Below are positions 34,891 to 43,900 of a stretch of DNA of 64,000 nucleotides, piece by piece. Made by a program: the position numbers and the translations under genes. Numbering within the stretch: the stretch's first letter is position 1; every line of letters starts with the position of its first letter. Source of the stretch: Mesonia phycicola (GTDB lineage: Bacteria; Bacteroidota; Bacteroidia; Flavobacteriales; Flavobacteriaceae); contig NZ_FQYY01000003.1 of assembly GCF_900141885.1 (NCBI RefSeq), positions 62,001 through 126,000 on the forward strand. Reading direction: 5' to 3'. The notes below the pieces were generated by a model. That model saw only the letters and a list, made by a program, of their open reading frames with translations, was not told where the DNA came from and ran no database searches.

Positions 34891-36211
34891 TATTTAATTT
34901 TACTTGTTTAATACGTTTGCCCTCAATAGCTTCTATAGTAAACGTATATGTTTCAAATATTATTTTTTGATTTACCTGCGGAAATGCACCAGAAATTTCT
35001 AACAAGAAGCCAGCTAAGGTTTCGGCCTCTCCCTTTTTCTCTTCAAAATAAGTTGTATCTTCCAATTTAATAACTCTATAAAAATCTTTCATAGAAGTTT
35101 TACCTTCAAAGACGTAATTATAATCATCTAGTTTTGAAAATATTAAACCTTCATCATCAAACTCATCACTTATATCTCCAACTATTTCTTCAATAATATC
35201 TTCTAAAGATATTAATCCGCTAGTACCACCATATTCATCTACTACAATTGCTAAGTGATTTTTTTTAATTTTAAAATCATTCAACAAATCATCTAGCTTT
35301 TTATTTTCTGGCACAAAATAAGGTTCTCTCAATAAAGACTGCCATTCAAAATTAGTTTTATCTAAATAAGGCAAAAGATCTTTAATATAAAGTATACCTT
35401 TTACATTATCTATATTTTCCTCATAAACAGGTATTCTAGAATATCCGTTTTCTGTTACCTCTGTAATTACCTCTTTAAAACTTTGGTCTATGCTAAGTGC
35501 AAACATATCTATACGAGGCTTCATAACTTGTTTGGTTTCTGTATTACCAAAAGACACAATCCCTTGTAAAATTTTTTGCTCTTCTTTTGTGGTATCTTCT
35601 TCTGAAGTTAGCTCTAAAGCTTGAGATAATTGATCTACACTTAAACCATAACGCTGCCTACCTAACTTACTATGTATTAGCACTGTTACCTGCCTCATAG
35701 GAATACTAAATACACTTAATAGTTTATCTAAAACTGAAAGAGGGTAAGCCATAAAATTAGAAAAGCTCACCTTATTTCTATTGGCGTAAATTTTAGGTAA
35801 AATTTCACCAAATAGTAAGATTAGAAAAGTGACCACAATTACTTTTAAAAAGAAAACTAGATCTAATTGAAAATAATAAAAATTAATACTAGAGTTTATA
35901 TTAGCAAACCAAACATCACTTAAAGACTCAAAAAGCAGAACTACCGCAATATTTAAAAAATTATTAGCCACCAAAATAGTTGCCAATAATTTCTTAGGTC
36001 TATCTAATAAGCGTACTAAAATTTGTTGCTTAGCTGTAACTCCACCATCATTAACATCAAAATCTGAAGGTGTTAAAGAAAACAATGCCACCTCTGAGCC
36101 TGAAATTAATGCAGAGCAGATTAAAAGTAACACAAGAACAACTATACCCATAATATGGGAAAAATCTATAATAGAAAAAATTATATATAAACTGGGAGGT
36201 TCGAGATCCAA
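34865..36211 (-). CDS. gldE: Gliding-associated membrane protein GldE
   Basis: The 448-residue protein has a DUF21/CNNM membrane domain with about four helices (residues 20-170, CSALISGSEVALFSLTPSD), two CBS domains (region 210-330, YSRIPVYEENIDNVKGI and HLAIVVDEYGGTSG) and a C-terminal CorC/HlyC domain. This is the CNNM/CorC architecture of magnesium transporters; GldE is the gliding-associated member that overlaps gldD. It follows ssb after 20 bp. The ion it handles, if any, is not established from sequence. Confidence 0.92.
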   Translation of the reverse strand: MDLEPPSLYIIFSIIDFSHIMGIVVLVLLLICSALISGSEVALFSLTPSDFDVNDGGVTAKQQILVRLLDRPKKLLATILVANNFLNIAVVLLFESLSDVWFANINSSINFYYFQLDLVFFLKVIVVTFLILLFGEILPKIYANRNKVSFSNFMAYPLSVLDKLLSVFSIPMRQVTVLIHSKLGRQRYGLSVDQLSQALELTSEEDTTKEEQKILQGIVSFGNTETKQVMKPRIDMFALSIDQSFKEVITEVTENGYSRIPVYEENIDNVKGILYIKDLLPYLDKTNFEWQSLLREPYFVPENKKLDDLLNDFKIKKNHLAIVVDEYGGTSGLISLEDIIEEIVGDISDEFDDEGLIFSKLDDYNYVFEGKTSMKDFYRVIKLEDTTYFEEKKGEAETLAGFLLEISGAFPQVNQKIIFETYTFTIEAIEGKRIKQVKLNIGYEVSDN

Positions 36212-36231
36212 ATTCTTTGTTTTAGTTTAAC

Positions 36232-36702
36232 TTAAAATGGAAGGTCATCATCATTATCATCTGGTGCCTGAGATGGTTTTGCTACTGCTGGCTGTTGTTG
36301 AGCTGGTGTACTCACTCCACTCATTTGGCCTTGAGGCTGCGCACCACCACCTTGGCTTTGCTCTTTAGGTGTTAAAAAAGTAAAATCTAAACACTGTATT
36401 TCTGTAGAATAACGATCCATACCCTTATCGTCTGTCCATTTTCTAGTTTTTATTCTACCTTCAATGTAAACTTTATCTCCTTTATTTAAATATTTTTCAC
36501 AAACTTCTGCAGCTTTATTACGCACTACAATGTTATGCCACTCCGTATTACTAACACGCTCACCAGTAGTTCTGTTTACATATTCTTCATTAGTAGCAAG
36601 CGGAAAACGACCAATACAACCGCCTCCTTCAAAATAATGCATTTTCACTTCATCTCCTGTATGCCCAATAAGCATAACTTTATTTAATGTACCTGATGCC
36701 AT
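36232..36702 (-). CDS. ssb: Single-stranded DNA-binding protein
   Basis: The 156-residue protein has the OB-fold of bacterial SSB (TLNKVMLIGHTGDEVKMHYF, then NTEWHNIVVRNKAAEVCEKY, GDKVYIEGRI), a Gln/Gly/Pro-rich linker, and the acidic tip DDNDDDLPF that recruits partner proteins. It coats single-stranded DNA in replication and repair. Placed 36 bp after mutY. Confidence 0.97.
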   Translation of the reverse strand: MASGTLNKVMLIGHTGDEVKMHYFEGGGCIGRFPLATNEEYVNRTTGERVSNTEWHNIVVRNKAAEVCEKYLNKGDKVYIEGRIKTRKWTDDKGMDRYSTEIQCLDFTFLTPKEQSQGGGAQPQGQMSGVSTPAQQQPAVAKPSQAPDDNDDDLPF

Positions 36703-36738
36703 TTTTCTTTGCTTTTAAGTAAATGTAAGAAAAAACTC

Positions 36739-37803
36739 TTATTTGGTAAAATTGAAATTCTCTAAAAATTTTTGAATTAAAACAGGAACAGGATAGAGTT
36801 TTAAATCACTATTATCGATAACCCTGAAGTCGTTTTTCTTAAAATTATCAGGAATTTCTTCTAATTGAATCACCCAAAATTTCACCATTAATTTACGGTG
36901 CGAAAGTACGTGTTTTATAGGTTTTTTATTAAATAAATTTATATTTTTAAAATCGTCTTTTACATAAGCCTTAAATTCAGCATTATCAAGTAATTCTTCT
37001 TTACTAATTTCTATCTCTGTCTCTATTAATGGAAATTGATATAGGTTTTCCCAAATTCCACTTCCTTTTCTTTGCTGAATTACCGTTTGATCTTTAGCCA
37101 AAACCACTAAATAATTAAAGTTTTTAGTAACTACCTTCGTTTTTTTCAACTTAACAGGCAGTTTATCTATTAATCCTTGCTGAAATGCCTTACACCTAAC
37201 CTGAAAGGGACAAGAAATACAATAGGGATTTTTAGGTTTACAATGCAGGGCACCAAACTCCATAATAGCTTGATTATATAAACCAGGTCTTTTTACATCT
37301 ATTAAAGACTGAGCTAATTCTTTAAATTTTTTAATTCCTTCTGTAGAGTTGATTGCTAAATCTATACCAAACACACGAGAAAGCACTCTATACACATTAC
37401 CATCTACTACCGCAACAGGCTCTTTAAAACAAAAAGAAGCAATTGCGCTGGCAGTATAATCTCCCACCCCTTTAAGTTTCTTCAAATCTTTATAATTGTC
37501 TGGGAATTCACCTTTTAACGTATCACTCACATACTTAGCCGTAAAATGAAGACTTCGTGCACGTGAATAATACCCTAATCCTTGCCAAAGTTTAAGAACT
37601 TTTTCTTCAGAAGCATTTGCCAAATCTTTTACCGTAGTAAATTCTTCTACAAACTTTAAATAATAAGGTAATCCCTGAGTTACTTTTGTTTGTTGCAGCA
37701 TAATTTCACTCAACCAAATATAGTATGGGTTCTTTGTCTCACGCCAAGGTAGCTCACGCTTGTTAGATAAATACCAATCAATCAGTAAATTATAAAATTT
37801 CAT
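36739..37803 (-). CDS. mutY: A/G-specific adenine glycosylase
   Basis: The 354-residue enzyme has the HhH-GPD repair fold: catalytic-face Glu in SEIMLQQTKV, the HhH LKGVGDYTASAIASF, catalytic Asp in VVDGNVYRVLSRV, and the [4Fe-4S] ligands C-x6-C-x2-C-x5-C in CKPKNPYCISCPFQVRC. The C-terminal half is the MutT-like domain recognising 8-oxoguanine. It removes adenine mispaired with oxidised guanine. It is the first gene of mutY-ssb-gldE-gldD. Confidence 0.97.
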   Translation of the reverse strand: MKFYNLLIDWYLSNKRELPWRETKNPYYIWLSEIMLQQTKVTQGLPYYLKFVEEFTTVKDLANASEEKVLKLWQGLGYYSRARSLHFTAKYVSDTLKGEFPDNYKDLKKLKGVGDYTASAIASFCFKEPVAVVDGNVYRVLSRVFGIDLAINSTEGIKKFKELAQSLIDVKRPGLYNQAIMEFGALHCKPKNPYCISCPFQVRCKAFQQGLIDKLPVKLKKTKVVTKNFNYLVVLAKDQTVIQQRKGSGIWENLYQFPLIETEIEISKEELLDNAEFKAYVKDDFKNINLFNKKPIKHVLSHRKLMVKFWVIQLEEIPDNFKKNDFRVIDNSDLKLYPVPVLIQKFLENFNFTK

Positions 37804-37864
37804 TCCTATATTTGTTAAATTACAATGATAAAAGTTTATTTCATTACTATTTAAAGGATTAGGC

Positions 37865-37896
37865 TTGATTAATTGAATATTAAATTAGTATATTTG
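37865..37896 (+). promoter_or_regulatory. Promoter of the HU gene
   Basis: TTG at 37865-37867, 21 bases, then TATATTTG at 37889-37896 matches the Bacteroidota promoter. The HU ATG lies 46 bp further on. Confidence 0.6.
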
Positions 37897-37942
37897 CGCC
37901 CTTGAAAAATGTAACCCTATTTATAACAAAAATAATTGTAAA

Positions 37943-38233
37943 ATGACGAAAGCAGATATCGTAGCGAATATTTCAGAGAAATTAGGAATGGAAAAAGGTG
38001 ATGTTCAAGCTACAATTGAGACTTTTATGGAAGAAGTAAAAACTTCTTTAGAAAGCGGAGATAATGTTTATTTGAGAGGTTTCGGAAGTTTTATTATTAA
38101 AACTCGTGCAGAGAAAACCGGTAGAAACATATCTAAAAACACTACAATTAAAATACCTGCACATAATATACCTGCATTCAAACCTGCAAAAGTTTTTGTT
38201 GAAGGTGTAAAAACAAACGTAGAAGTAAAATAA
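37943..38233 (+). CDS. HU family DNA-binding protein
   Basis: The 96-residue protein is a typical HU: MTKADIVANISEKLGM, then LRGFGSFIIKTRAEKTGRNI with the flexible arm ending in KIPAHNIPAFKPAK. It is slightly longer and more variable at the C-terminus than E. coli HU. It bends DNA as a dimer. It is followed after 31 bp by a tiny basic protein gene, likely in the same transcript. Confidence 0.95.
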   Translation: MTKADIVANISEKLGMEKGDVQATIETFMEEVKTSLESGDNVYLRGFGSFIIKTRAEKTGRNISKNTTIKIPAHNIPAFKPAKVFVEGVKTNVEVK

Positions 38234-38264
38234 AACGAATTATTAATTTTTAAAATCTTGATTT

Positions 38265-38354
38265 ATGCCAAGTGGTAAAAAGAGAAAAAGACATAAGGTA
38301 GCTACGCATAAGCGTAAGAAAAGAAGAAGAGCTAACCGTCACAAGAAAAAGTAG
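38265..38354 (+). CDS. 29-residue hyperbasic protein (ribosomal THX-like candidate)
   Basis: A complete small frame (MPSGKKRKRHKVATHKRK, ending RRANRHKKK) has 19 Lys or Arg residues among 29 and no acidic residue. Similar short proteins precede the RNase G gene in many flavobacteria, and the composition is that of a ribosomal protein of the THX/bS22 type or another small ribosome component. The stop codon lies inside the left arm of a terminator hairpin. Expression and ribosome binding are inference; a chance frame with this composition and conserved position is unlikely. Confidence 0.75.
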   Translation: MPSGKKRKRHKVATHKRKKRRRANRHKKK

Positions 38355-38372
38355 TTTTAAACTACTTTTTCT
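38346..38372 (+). terminator. Terminator after the small basic protein gene
   Basis: A 9-bp stem (aaaaagtag 38346-38354 with ctacttttt 38362-38370) ends in a T-run. It overlaps the last codons of the small gene and separates it from rng. Confidence 0.75.
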
Positions 38373-38477
38373 GTTTAAAAAGTTCATTGACATGGAAGTG
38401 AAAACAACACTTCTTCAGGATTCAAAAACCTGTGATAAATTTTGTTTAATCCATCTATACCTACCACCTGTGTAAGT

Positions 38478-40037
38478 ATGGATAAAAATCTAATACGGAT
38501 GAATAAGGAGTTAATTATTAGATCCAATTCTTCTGCTATTGATTTTGCCTTATTAAAAGATGGAAAACTAATTGAATTACATAAAGAAGATAATGATAGT
38601 AATTTTGCTGTTGGAGATATTTATATAGCCAAAATTAGAAAAGCTATCCCTGGTCTTAACGCAGCCTTCGTGAATGTTGGTTACGAAAAAGATGGTTTTT
38701 TACACTATCATGACTTAGGGCCACAAGTGTCTTCTTTATTAAAATTCATCAAACGTGTAAGCACAGGTAAACAAAAAGATTATTCTTTAAAGAACTATCA
38801 TTTTGAAGATGATATTGATAAAGACGGAAGTATTACCGATGTCTTAAAATCAAATCAATCGATTTTGGTACAAATCGTTAAAGAACCTATATCTACCAAA
38901 GGCCCAAGAATTAGCAGTGAACTTTCTTTTGCAGGAAGATACATTGTACTTGTCCCTTTCTCTAACCGTATTTCAGTTTCACAAAAAATTGAAAACAAAG
39001 AAGAAAAAGACCGTCTTAAAAGACTCGTTAAGAGCATAAGACCTAAAGGTTTTGGTATTATAGTTCGTACCGTTGCAGAAGGCAAAAAAGTAGCAGACCT
39101 TGACAAAGATCTTCAAAATTTGATGAATCGCTGGACAGGGATGTGTAAAAAATTACATAAAGCAAGCACTCCATCTAAAGTACTAGGAGAACTTAATAGA
39201 GCAAATTCTCTATTAAGAGATATGTTTAACGACACATTTACCTCTATTTGTACAGATGAAGAAGCTCTTTATACACAAATTAAAGATTATGTTAGTGAGA
39301 TTTCTCCTGACAGAGAGTCTATTGTAAAACAATATCAATCTAATGTTCCAATCTTTGAAAAATTTGGTATCGAAAGGCAAATAAAAACTGGTTTTGGTAA
39401 AACCGTATCAATAAGCAAAGGTGCTTATTTGGTAATCGAGCATACAGAAGCTATGCACGTTATAGATGTAAATAGTGGTAACAGAAGCAATAAAGCCAAG
39501 AACCAAGAAGAAACTGCTTTAGAAGTAAACCTTATTAGCGCTACAGAAGTTGCTAGACAATTACGCCTTAGAGATATGGGTGGTATTATTGTGGTTGATT
39601 TTATTGACATGAGCAAAGCCGAGAACAGAAAAGCTCTTTTTAACCATCTTAGAGATGAGATGAGTGACGATAGAGCCAAACACAAAATTTTACCTCCCAC
39701 TAAATTTGGGTTGATACAAATTACAAGACAACGTGTTAGGCCAGAAATGAATATTAAAACTCGAGAAAAAAACCCTAACGGAAATGGAGAAATTGAAGCT
39801 CCTATCGTAGTTATTAATAAAATTAACGCTGACTTACAAAAACTTATTAAAAAAGATCACAAAAAGCTGTCTATTACAGCACATCCTTTTGTGGCCGCCT
39901 ATTTAACAAAAGGTATTCCATCACCCCGAAGTAAATGGTTTTTTGACCATAAACGATGGGTAAAAATTTTACCTAGAGATGCTTACACGTATTTAGAATA
40001 TCACTTTCACGATCAAAATGGTGACGTGATTATTTAA
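38478..40037 (+). CDS. rng: Ribonuclease G (Rne/Rng family)
   Basis: From the ATG at 38478 the protein is 519 residues. It has the N-terminal S1 domain (VGDIYIAKIRKAIPGLNAAF, GYEKDGFLHYHDLG), the 5'-sensor region, and the catalytic domain with the metal-binding aspartates in HVIDVNSGNRS and IIVVDFIDMSK. The enzyme cleaves rRNA precursors and mRNA. A second ATG at 38499 (MNKELIIRSN) is equally plausible as start because the conserved homology begins there. A terminator follows the stop. Confidence 0.94.
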   Translation: MDKNLIRMNKELIIRSNSSAIDFALLKDGKLIELHKEDNDSNFAVGDIYIAKIRKAIPGLNAAFVNVGYEKDGFLHYHDLGPQVSSLLKFIKRVSTGKQKDYSLKNYHFEDDIDKDGSITDVLKSNQSILVQIVKEPISTKGPRISSELSFAGRYIVLVPFSNRISVSQKIENKEEKDRLKRLVKSIRPKGFGIIVRTVAEGKKVADLDKDLQNLMNRWTGMCKKLHKASTPSKVLGELNRANSLLRDMFNDTFTSICTDEEALYTQIKDYVSEISPDRESIVKQYQSNVPIFEKFGIERQIKTGFGKTVSISKGAYLVIEHTEAMHVIDVNSGNRSNKAKNQEETALEVNLISATEVARQLRLRDMGGIIVVDFIDMSKAENRKALFNHLRDEMSDDRAKHKILPPTKFGLIQITRQRVRPEMNIKTREKNPNGNGEIEAPIVVINKINADLQKLIKKDHKKLSITAHPFVAAYLTKGIPSPRSKWFFDHKRWVKILPRDAYTYLEYHFHDQNGDVII

Positions 40038-40041
40038 AATT

Positions 40042-40082
40042 TTATAAAACGCCTTTCATTAATTTGAAAGGCGTTTTTTTTA
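40042..40082 (+). terminator. Intrinsic terminator after rng
   Basis: A 12-bp stem (aaaacgcctttc 40046-40057 with gaaaggcgtttt 40066-40077) followed by a T-run. Confidence 0.9.
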
Positions 40083-40119
40083 TTTACAAAACTCTCTATT
40101 TTCTTTACTTTTACTCACC

Positions 40120-40599
40120 ATGAAAAAAGAAAAACAAACCTCTTATACTTTAAAAGAAGCTACCGCAAAACTAATGAAGTTTTGTGCTTACCAAGACAGG
40201 TGCCATAAAGAAGTAGAAAGTAAATTAAGAGAAATGAATATGATACCTGAAGCCAGGCAAGAAATTATATATCAACTCATACAAGAAAATTTTTTAAACG
40301 AAGAACGATTCGCTAAAAGCTACGCAAGAGGAAAATTCAACATAAAAAAGTGGGGGAAAATTAGAATAATTAGAGAATTAAAGCTTAGAAATATATCTAG
40401 ATTTAATATAGAAAGCGCAATTAGAGAGATACCTGAAAATGAATACTTATCTACCTTTCATGCTCTAGCAGAAAAAAAATGGAACAATACTAATGAAAAC
40501 TCTACCATCAAAAAAAAGAAAAAAGTGGCAGATTATTTATTTTATAGAGGTTGGGAAAGTAATTTAGTTTACGAAAAACTAAATGAGTTAGAAGAGTAA
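40120..40599 (+). CDS. recX: RecX regulatory protein
   Basis: The 159-residue protein has the RecX three-helix repeats: LMKFCAYQDRCHKEVESKL, LIQENFLNEERFAKSYARGK, then KWGKIRIIRELKLRNIS. RecX binds the RecA filament and dampens its activity. It lies 82 bp after rng and is convergent with the T9SS cargo gene. Length and the conserved FxNEERFAxSYxxGK motif make the call firm. Confidence 0.93.
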   Translation: MKKEKQTSYTLKEATAKLMKFCAYQDRCHKEVESKLREMNMIPEARQEIIYQLIQENFLNEERFAKSYARGKFNIKKWGKIRIIRELKLRNISRFNIESAIREIPENEYLSTFHALAEKKWNNTNENSTIKKKKKVADYLFYRGWESNLVYEKLNELEE

Positions 40600-40608
40600 A
40601 CTACTCAA

Positions 40609-40641
40609 TAAAAAAAGGCTATCTAAAATAGATAGCCTTAT
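40609..40641. terminator. Bidirectional terminator between recX and the LamG gene
   Basis: A 10-bp stem (aaggctatct 40615-40624 with agatagcctt 40630-40639) lies between the convergent stops with A-run on the left. Confidence 0.8.
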
Positions 40642-40665
40642 ATATTACTCTTAAAAAGTCTAAAG

Positions 40666-42462
40666 TTATTCTTTTATAACTTTAAAAGTTTTGTAATTGT
40701 TATTTAATTTCGCTTTTACAAAGAAAATACCTGACTGTAAACTAGAAATATCTACACTTACATTCTCTTTGCTAGGCACGTAAGTCATCATTTTTTGCCC
40801 TAACATATTATATACTACCAACTCATCCATCAAAACATTAGATTTTAAATTGATTACGTTATTAGCAGGGTTAGGATACAACTCTATATTATTTAAAATT
40901 TCATTGTCTACAGATAATACTTCTGTAGTTGTAAAAGTTTCTGCATCAGACCAGTCACTAGCCTCTCCTGCACCACAATATGATCGAACTCTAAACTCAT
41001 AAGTAGTTTCACTTTGTAAAGAAATTACGCTTACTCCAGGGACACCGTCGTTATCTGTTATTTGCTGACCGCTTGTATCTGGATCAAATCCTACTCCGCC
41101 ATACTTAACTATCCAAGTACCTGAAGTTCCATTTTCCACCCAAGTAAGATCAACTGAATTATCTGTTATATTGCTTGCTGCAAGCCCAGTAACATCTGGA
41201 CACGGATCTTGAGCTAACGTTGTAAAAGTTAAAACGTTTGACCAGTTGCTCTCAAAATCTACATCACAAATAGAACGAACATAAACGTCATACGCTGTAT
41301 TATTTGTTAAACCTGTTAATAAATACTGGGATGTACCAGAAACTAATACAGAAGTACCAGTTGCTGCATCTGGATTAAAACCAGAAACACCGTACATTAA
41401 TTCCCAATCTGTTGACATACCATTCTCTATCCATGATAAATCAACAGATTCATGGTCAAAACTTGAATAAACCAAACTTGAAGGAACACTACAAATAGTC
41501 ATCATAACACAGCTACTCATATAAACACAAGTTCCTTCTGTAATTTCTACTGCATAATTACCCTCTATAGTAGGAGAAAAACTTTGACCTGTTTCACCAG
41601 CTATAGGAACGTTAGCGTTATCACAATCTACCCATTGGTAAGTTGCTCCAGTCTGATTAGCAGTAAGAGTAGAAGCGGTTACGGTCAATGTATTATCAAA
41701 ACCTCCAGTAGAAGCACTTAATGCAGCCCCTGTAACAAAGTTTGAAGAAGTACCTGTTAAAGCAAAATTATTAAGAATTCCATCATTTCCATTACCAGAA
41801 TTATCACTTACAACAATTAAACCTGTATTTGTACCATCTGCCACACCATCATTTAATTTATAGTATGCAACTAAATTTGCTGTGCTTGGACAAAGCTCTG
41901 CATTCATATCTGCTTGTATTTCTGCTTGCGTACGAGCTACGTCCCACACACGAACTTCATCTATGATACCGTCAAAAGGAATATTCCCCCCACTTACACG
42001 TTGGCCTATTTTTAAATTTTCACCAGTAGAAGGAGTATTTACCGCACTTAAATTACCCGTTGCTACTTGCACACCATCAACATAGGTATAACCTACCCCA
42101 TTATCAATAACAAATGCCGCGTGCACCCACTGTCCGATAGGAACAGAATTTACGGGAGACGAAAGGTTACCATTTGTTCCCCCTGAAAGAAAATTAAGTT
42201 TAGCTGAAGGATCTACAATCCAAGTATTTCTAGAACCTGTAGCCGAGTTTCCGTAATCTAATATTGTGATATTACTAGAAGGCATAGCGCTTACATAAAT
42301 CCAAGCCTCAAATGTTCTAGAATTAGTACCTAACACCCCCGGATAGGAAGTTTGAATATAGTCATCTGTTCCGTCAAAATCTAAGCCTACTTGTGCTTGC
42401 GAATAATTGAAAAGAAAAAGTGTTAAAAACAACACACTAAAATTGAGTAATGTTTTTTTCAT
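40666..42462 (-). CDS. LamG and fibronectin type III protein with T9SS sorting domain
   Basis: The 598-residue secreted protein has a signal peptide (ending SQAQ), a LamG/concanavalin-like domain (about 24-200; VHAAFVIDNGVGYTYVDGVQ, FDGIIDEVRVWDVARTQAE), a short beta domain with CxxC-like cysteines, two FN3 domains (about 330-420 and 425-510; SVDLTWVENGTSGTWIVKYG) and a type A T9SS C-terminal domain (YPNPANNVINLKS, then LSSLQSGIFFVKAK-like ending). It is therefore exported by the gliding-linked type IX system and may be a surface adhesin. No enzyme motif is visible. Confidence 0.92.
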   Translation of the reverse strand: MKKTLLNFSVLFLTLFLFNYSQAQVGLDFDGTDDYIQTSYPGVLGTNSRTFEAWIYVSAMPSSNITILDYGNSATGSRNTWIVDPSAKLNFLSGGTNGNLSSPVNSVPIGQWVHAAFVIDNGVGYTYVDGVQVATGNLSAVNTPSTGENLKIGQRVSGGNIPFDGIIDEVRVWDVARTQAEIQADMNAELCPSTANLVAYYKLNDGVADGTNTGLIVVSDNSGNGNDGILNNFALTGTSSNFVTGAALSASTGGFDNTLTVTASTLTANQTGATYQWVDCDNANVPIAGETGQSFSPTIEGNYAVEITEGTCVYMSSCVMMTICSVPSSLVYSSFDHESVDLSWIENGMSTDWELMYGVSGFNPDAATGTSVLVSGTSQYLLTGLTNNTAYDVYVRSICDVDFESNWSNVLTFTTLAQDPCPDVTGLAASNITDNSVDLTWVENGTSGTWIVKYGGVGFDPDTSGQQITDNDGVPGVSVISLQSETTYEFRVRSYCGAGEASDWSDAETFTTTEVLSVDNEILNNIELYPNPANNVINLKSNVLMDELVVYNMLGQKMMTYVPSKENVSVDISSLQSGIFFVKAKLNNNYKTFKVIKE

Positions 42463-42654
42463 AAAAATATTGATTTAGTCATTAAATGTCGGCACTAAAT
42501 TTATGTAAAAATTAACAAAAACCACACTAAATTAACATAAAAATAAACCAAATTAACCTTGGAGCTATTTTTTGTCGTATTAAAAGTTTAAAATATGCAA
42601 AAACTTACACGTTTCATAAAAAAATTAAATCTACTTAAAGACAAAAAATAAACA

Positions 42655-42685
42655 AAAAAACCAAGCCATAAAGGCTTGGTTTTAC
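42655..42685 (-). terminator. Intrinsic terminator after bioB
   Basis: A stem (aaaaccaagcc 42657-42667 with ggcttggtttt 42673-42683) lies 22 bp past the bioB stop; on the minus strand it ends in a T-run. Confidence 0.88.
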
Positions 42686-42707
42686 ACAATAATTTATATA
42701 AAATACT

Positions 42708-43799
42708 TTAAGCTTTTACCTTTCCTTTAGCTTGAGCTTCTAAGTTTTTCTCTATTTTATGTCCTGGTCTAGACCATCTAGGCTTTTCGCCTAAAGCATC
42801 TATTTTAGAGTCTTCTTTTTCTACAGATTTACGCTGAGGATGCTTTTCAAAAGGTTTTTGAACGTTTAAACCTAACTCTTTAAACATAATCATGTCTTCA
42901 TTAACATCTGGATTAGGGGTAGTTAACAACTTATCTCCCGCAAAAATTGAATTTGCTCCTGCAAAGAAACACATTGCCTGACCCTCTCTACTCATATCTG
43001 TTCTACCTGCAGACAATCTAACTTGAGTTTTTGGCATAATTATTCTTGTTGTAGCTACCATTCTTACCATTTCCCATATAGAAACTTTTTGTTGTTCTTC
43101 TAACGGGGTACCTTCTACAGGAACTAAAGCGTTGATTGGCACAGATTCTGGTTGCGGATTTAACCTAGCTAAAGCTACTAACATTCCTGCACGATCTTCT
43201 TTACTTTCTCCCATACCAATAATACCACCACTACAAACGGTTACATTGGTTTTTCTAACATTGTCTAACGTTTCAAGTCTATCTTCATAACCTCTTGTAG
43301 AAATTACTTCTTTATAATAATCTTCAGAAGTATCTAAGTTATGATTATACGCATATAAACCTGCCTCTTCTAAACGTTTAGCTTGATTTTCTGTTACCAT
43401 ACCTAAAGTACAGCAAACTTCCATATCTAGCTTATTAATGGTTCTTACCATTTCTAAAACACTATCAAACTCAGGACCGTCTTTAACGTTTCTCCAGGCT
43501 GCTCCCATACATACACGAGAACTACCAGATGCTTTTGCTCTAAGAGCTTGTGCTTTAACTTGGTTTACACTCATTAAATCATTCCCTTCAATATCGGTAT
43601 GATATCTTGCAGCTTGTGGGCAATAGCCACAATCTTCAGGACAGCCACCTGTTTTTATAGAAAGTAATGTTGAAACCTGAACTGTATTTGGGTCATGAAA
43701 TTCTCTATGAACTGTAGCAGCCTCATAAAGCAATTCCATAAAAGGTTTATTATATATCTCTAAAATTTCTTCTTTTGTCCAATTATGTTTTGTTGCCAT
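42708..43799 (-). CDS. bioB: Biotin synthase
   Basis: From the ATG at 43799 the protein is 363 residues. It is a radical SAM enzyme with the [4Fe-4S] cysteines Cys53, Cys57 and Cys60 (GGCPEDCGYCPQAARY), the CMGAAWRNVKDGPEF and VCCTLGMVTENQA motifs, the NLDTSEDYY turn and the RLSAGRTDMS region with the [2Fe-2S] Arg. It inserts sulfur into dethiobiotin. An upstream in-frame start at 43820 is less likely because a -7 element (TATTTTTG on the minus strand, 43818-43825) lies across it. Confidence 0.97.
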   Translation of the reverse strand: MATKHNWTKEEILEIYNKPFMELLYEAATVHREFHDPNTVQVSTLLSIKTGGCPEDCGYCPQAARYHTDIEGNDLMSVNQVKAQALRAKASGSSRVCMGAAWRNVKDGPEFDSVLEMVRTINKLDMEVCCTLGMVTENQAKRLEEAGLYAYNHNLDTSEDYYKEVISTRGYEDRLETLDNVRKTNVTVCSGGIIGMGESKEDRAGMLVALARLNPQPESVPINALVPVEGTPLEEQQKVSIWEMVRMVATTRIIMPKTQVRLSAGRTDMSREGQAMCFFAGANSIFAGDKLLTTPNPDVNEDMIMFKELGLNVQKPFEKHPQRKSVEKEDSKIDALGEKPRWSRPGHKIEKNLEAQAKGKVKA

Positions 43800-43817
43800 A
43801 AAATGTAAATTGTTAAT

Positions 43818-43825
43818 CAAAAATA
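43818..43825 (-). promoter_or_regulatory. Probable -7 element of bioB
   Basis: The minus strand reads TATTTTTG, giving a transcript start about 10 bases before the bioB ATG. So bioB may have its own promoter besides any read-through from the ketosynthase gene. No clear -33 element. Confidence 0.45.
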
Positions 43826-43900
43826 CTAAATCAGGTTGGTTTAAAATACTCCTTTTAAAAAGTTTTTAATACTTCTTATAAATCTAAAGGGCAAATTATT

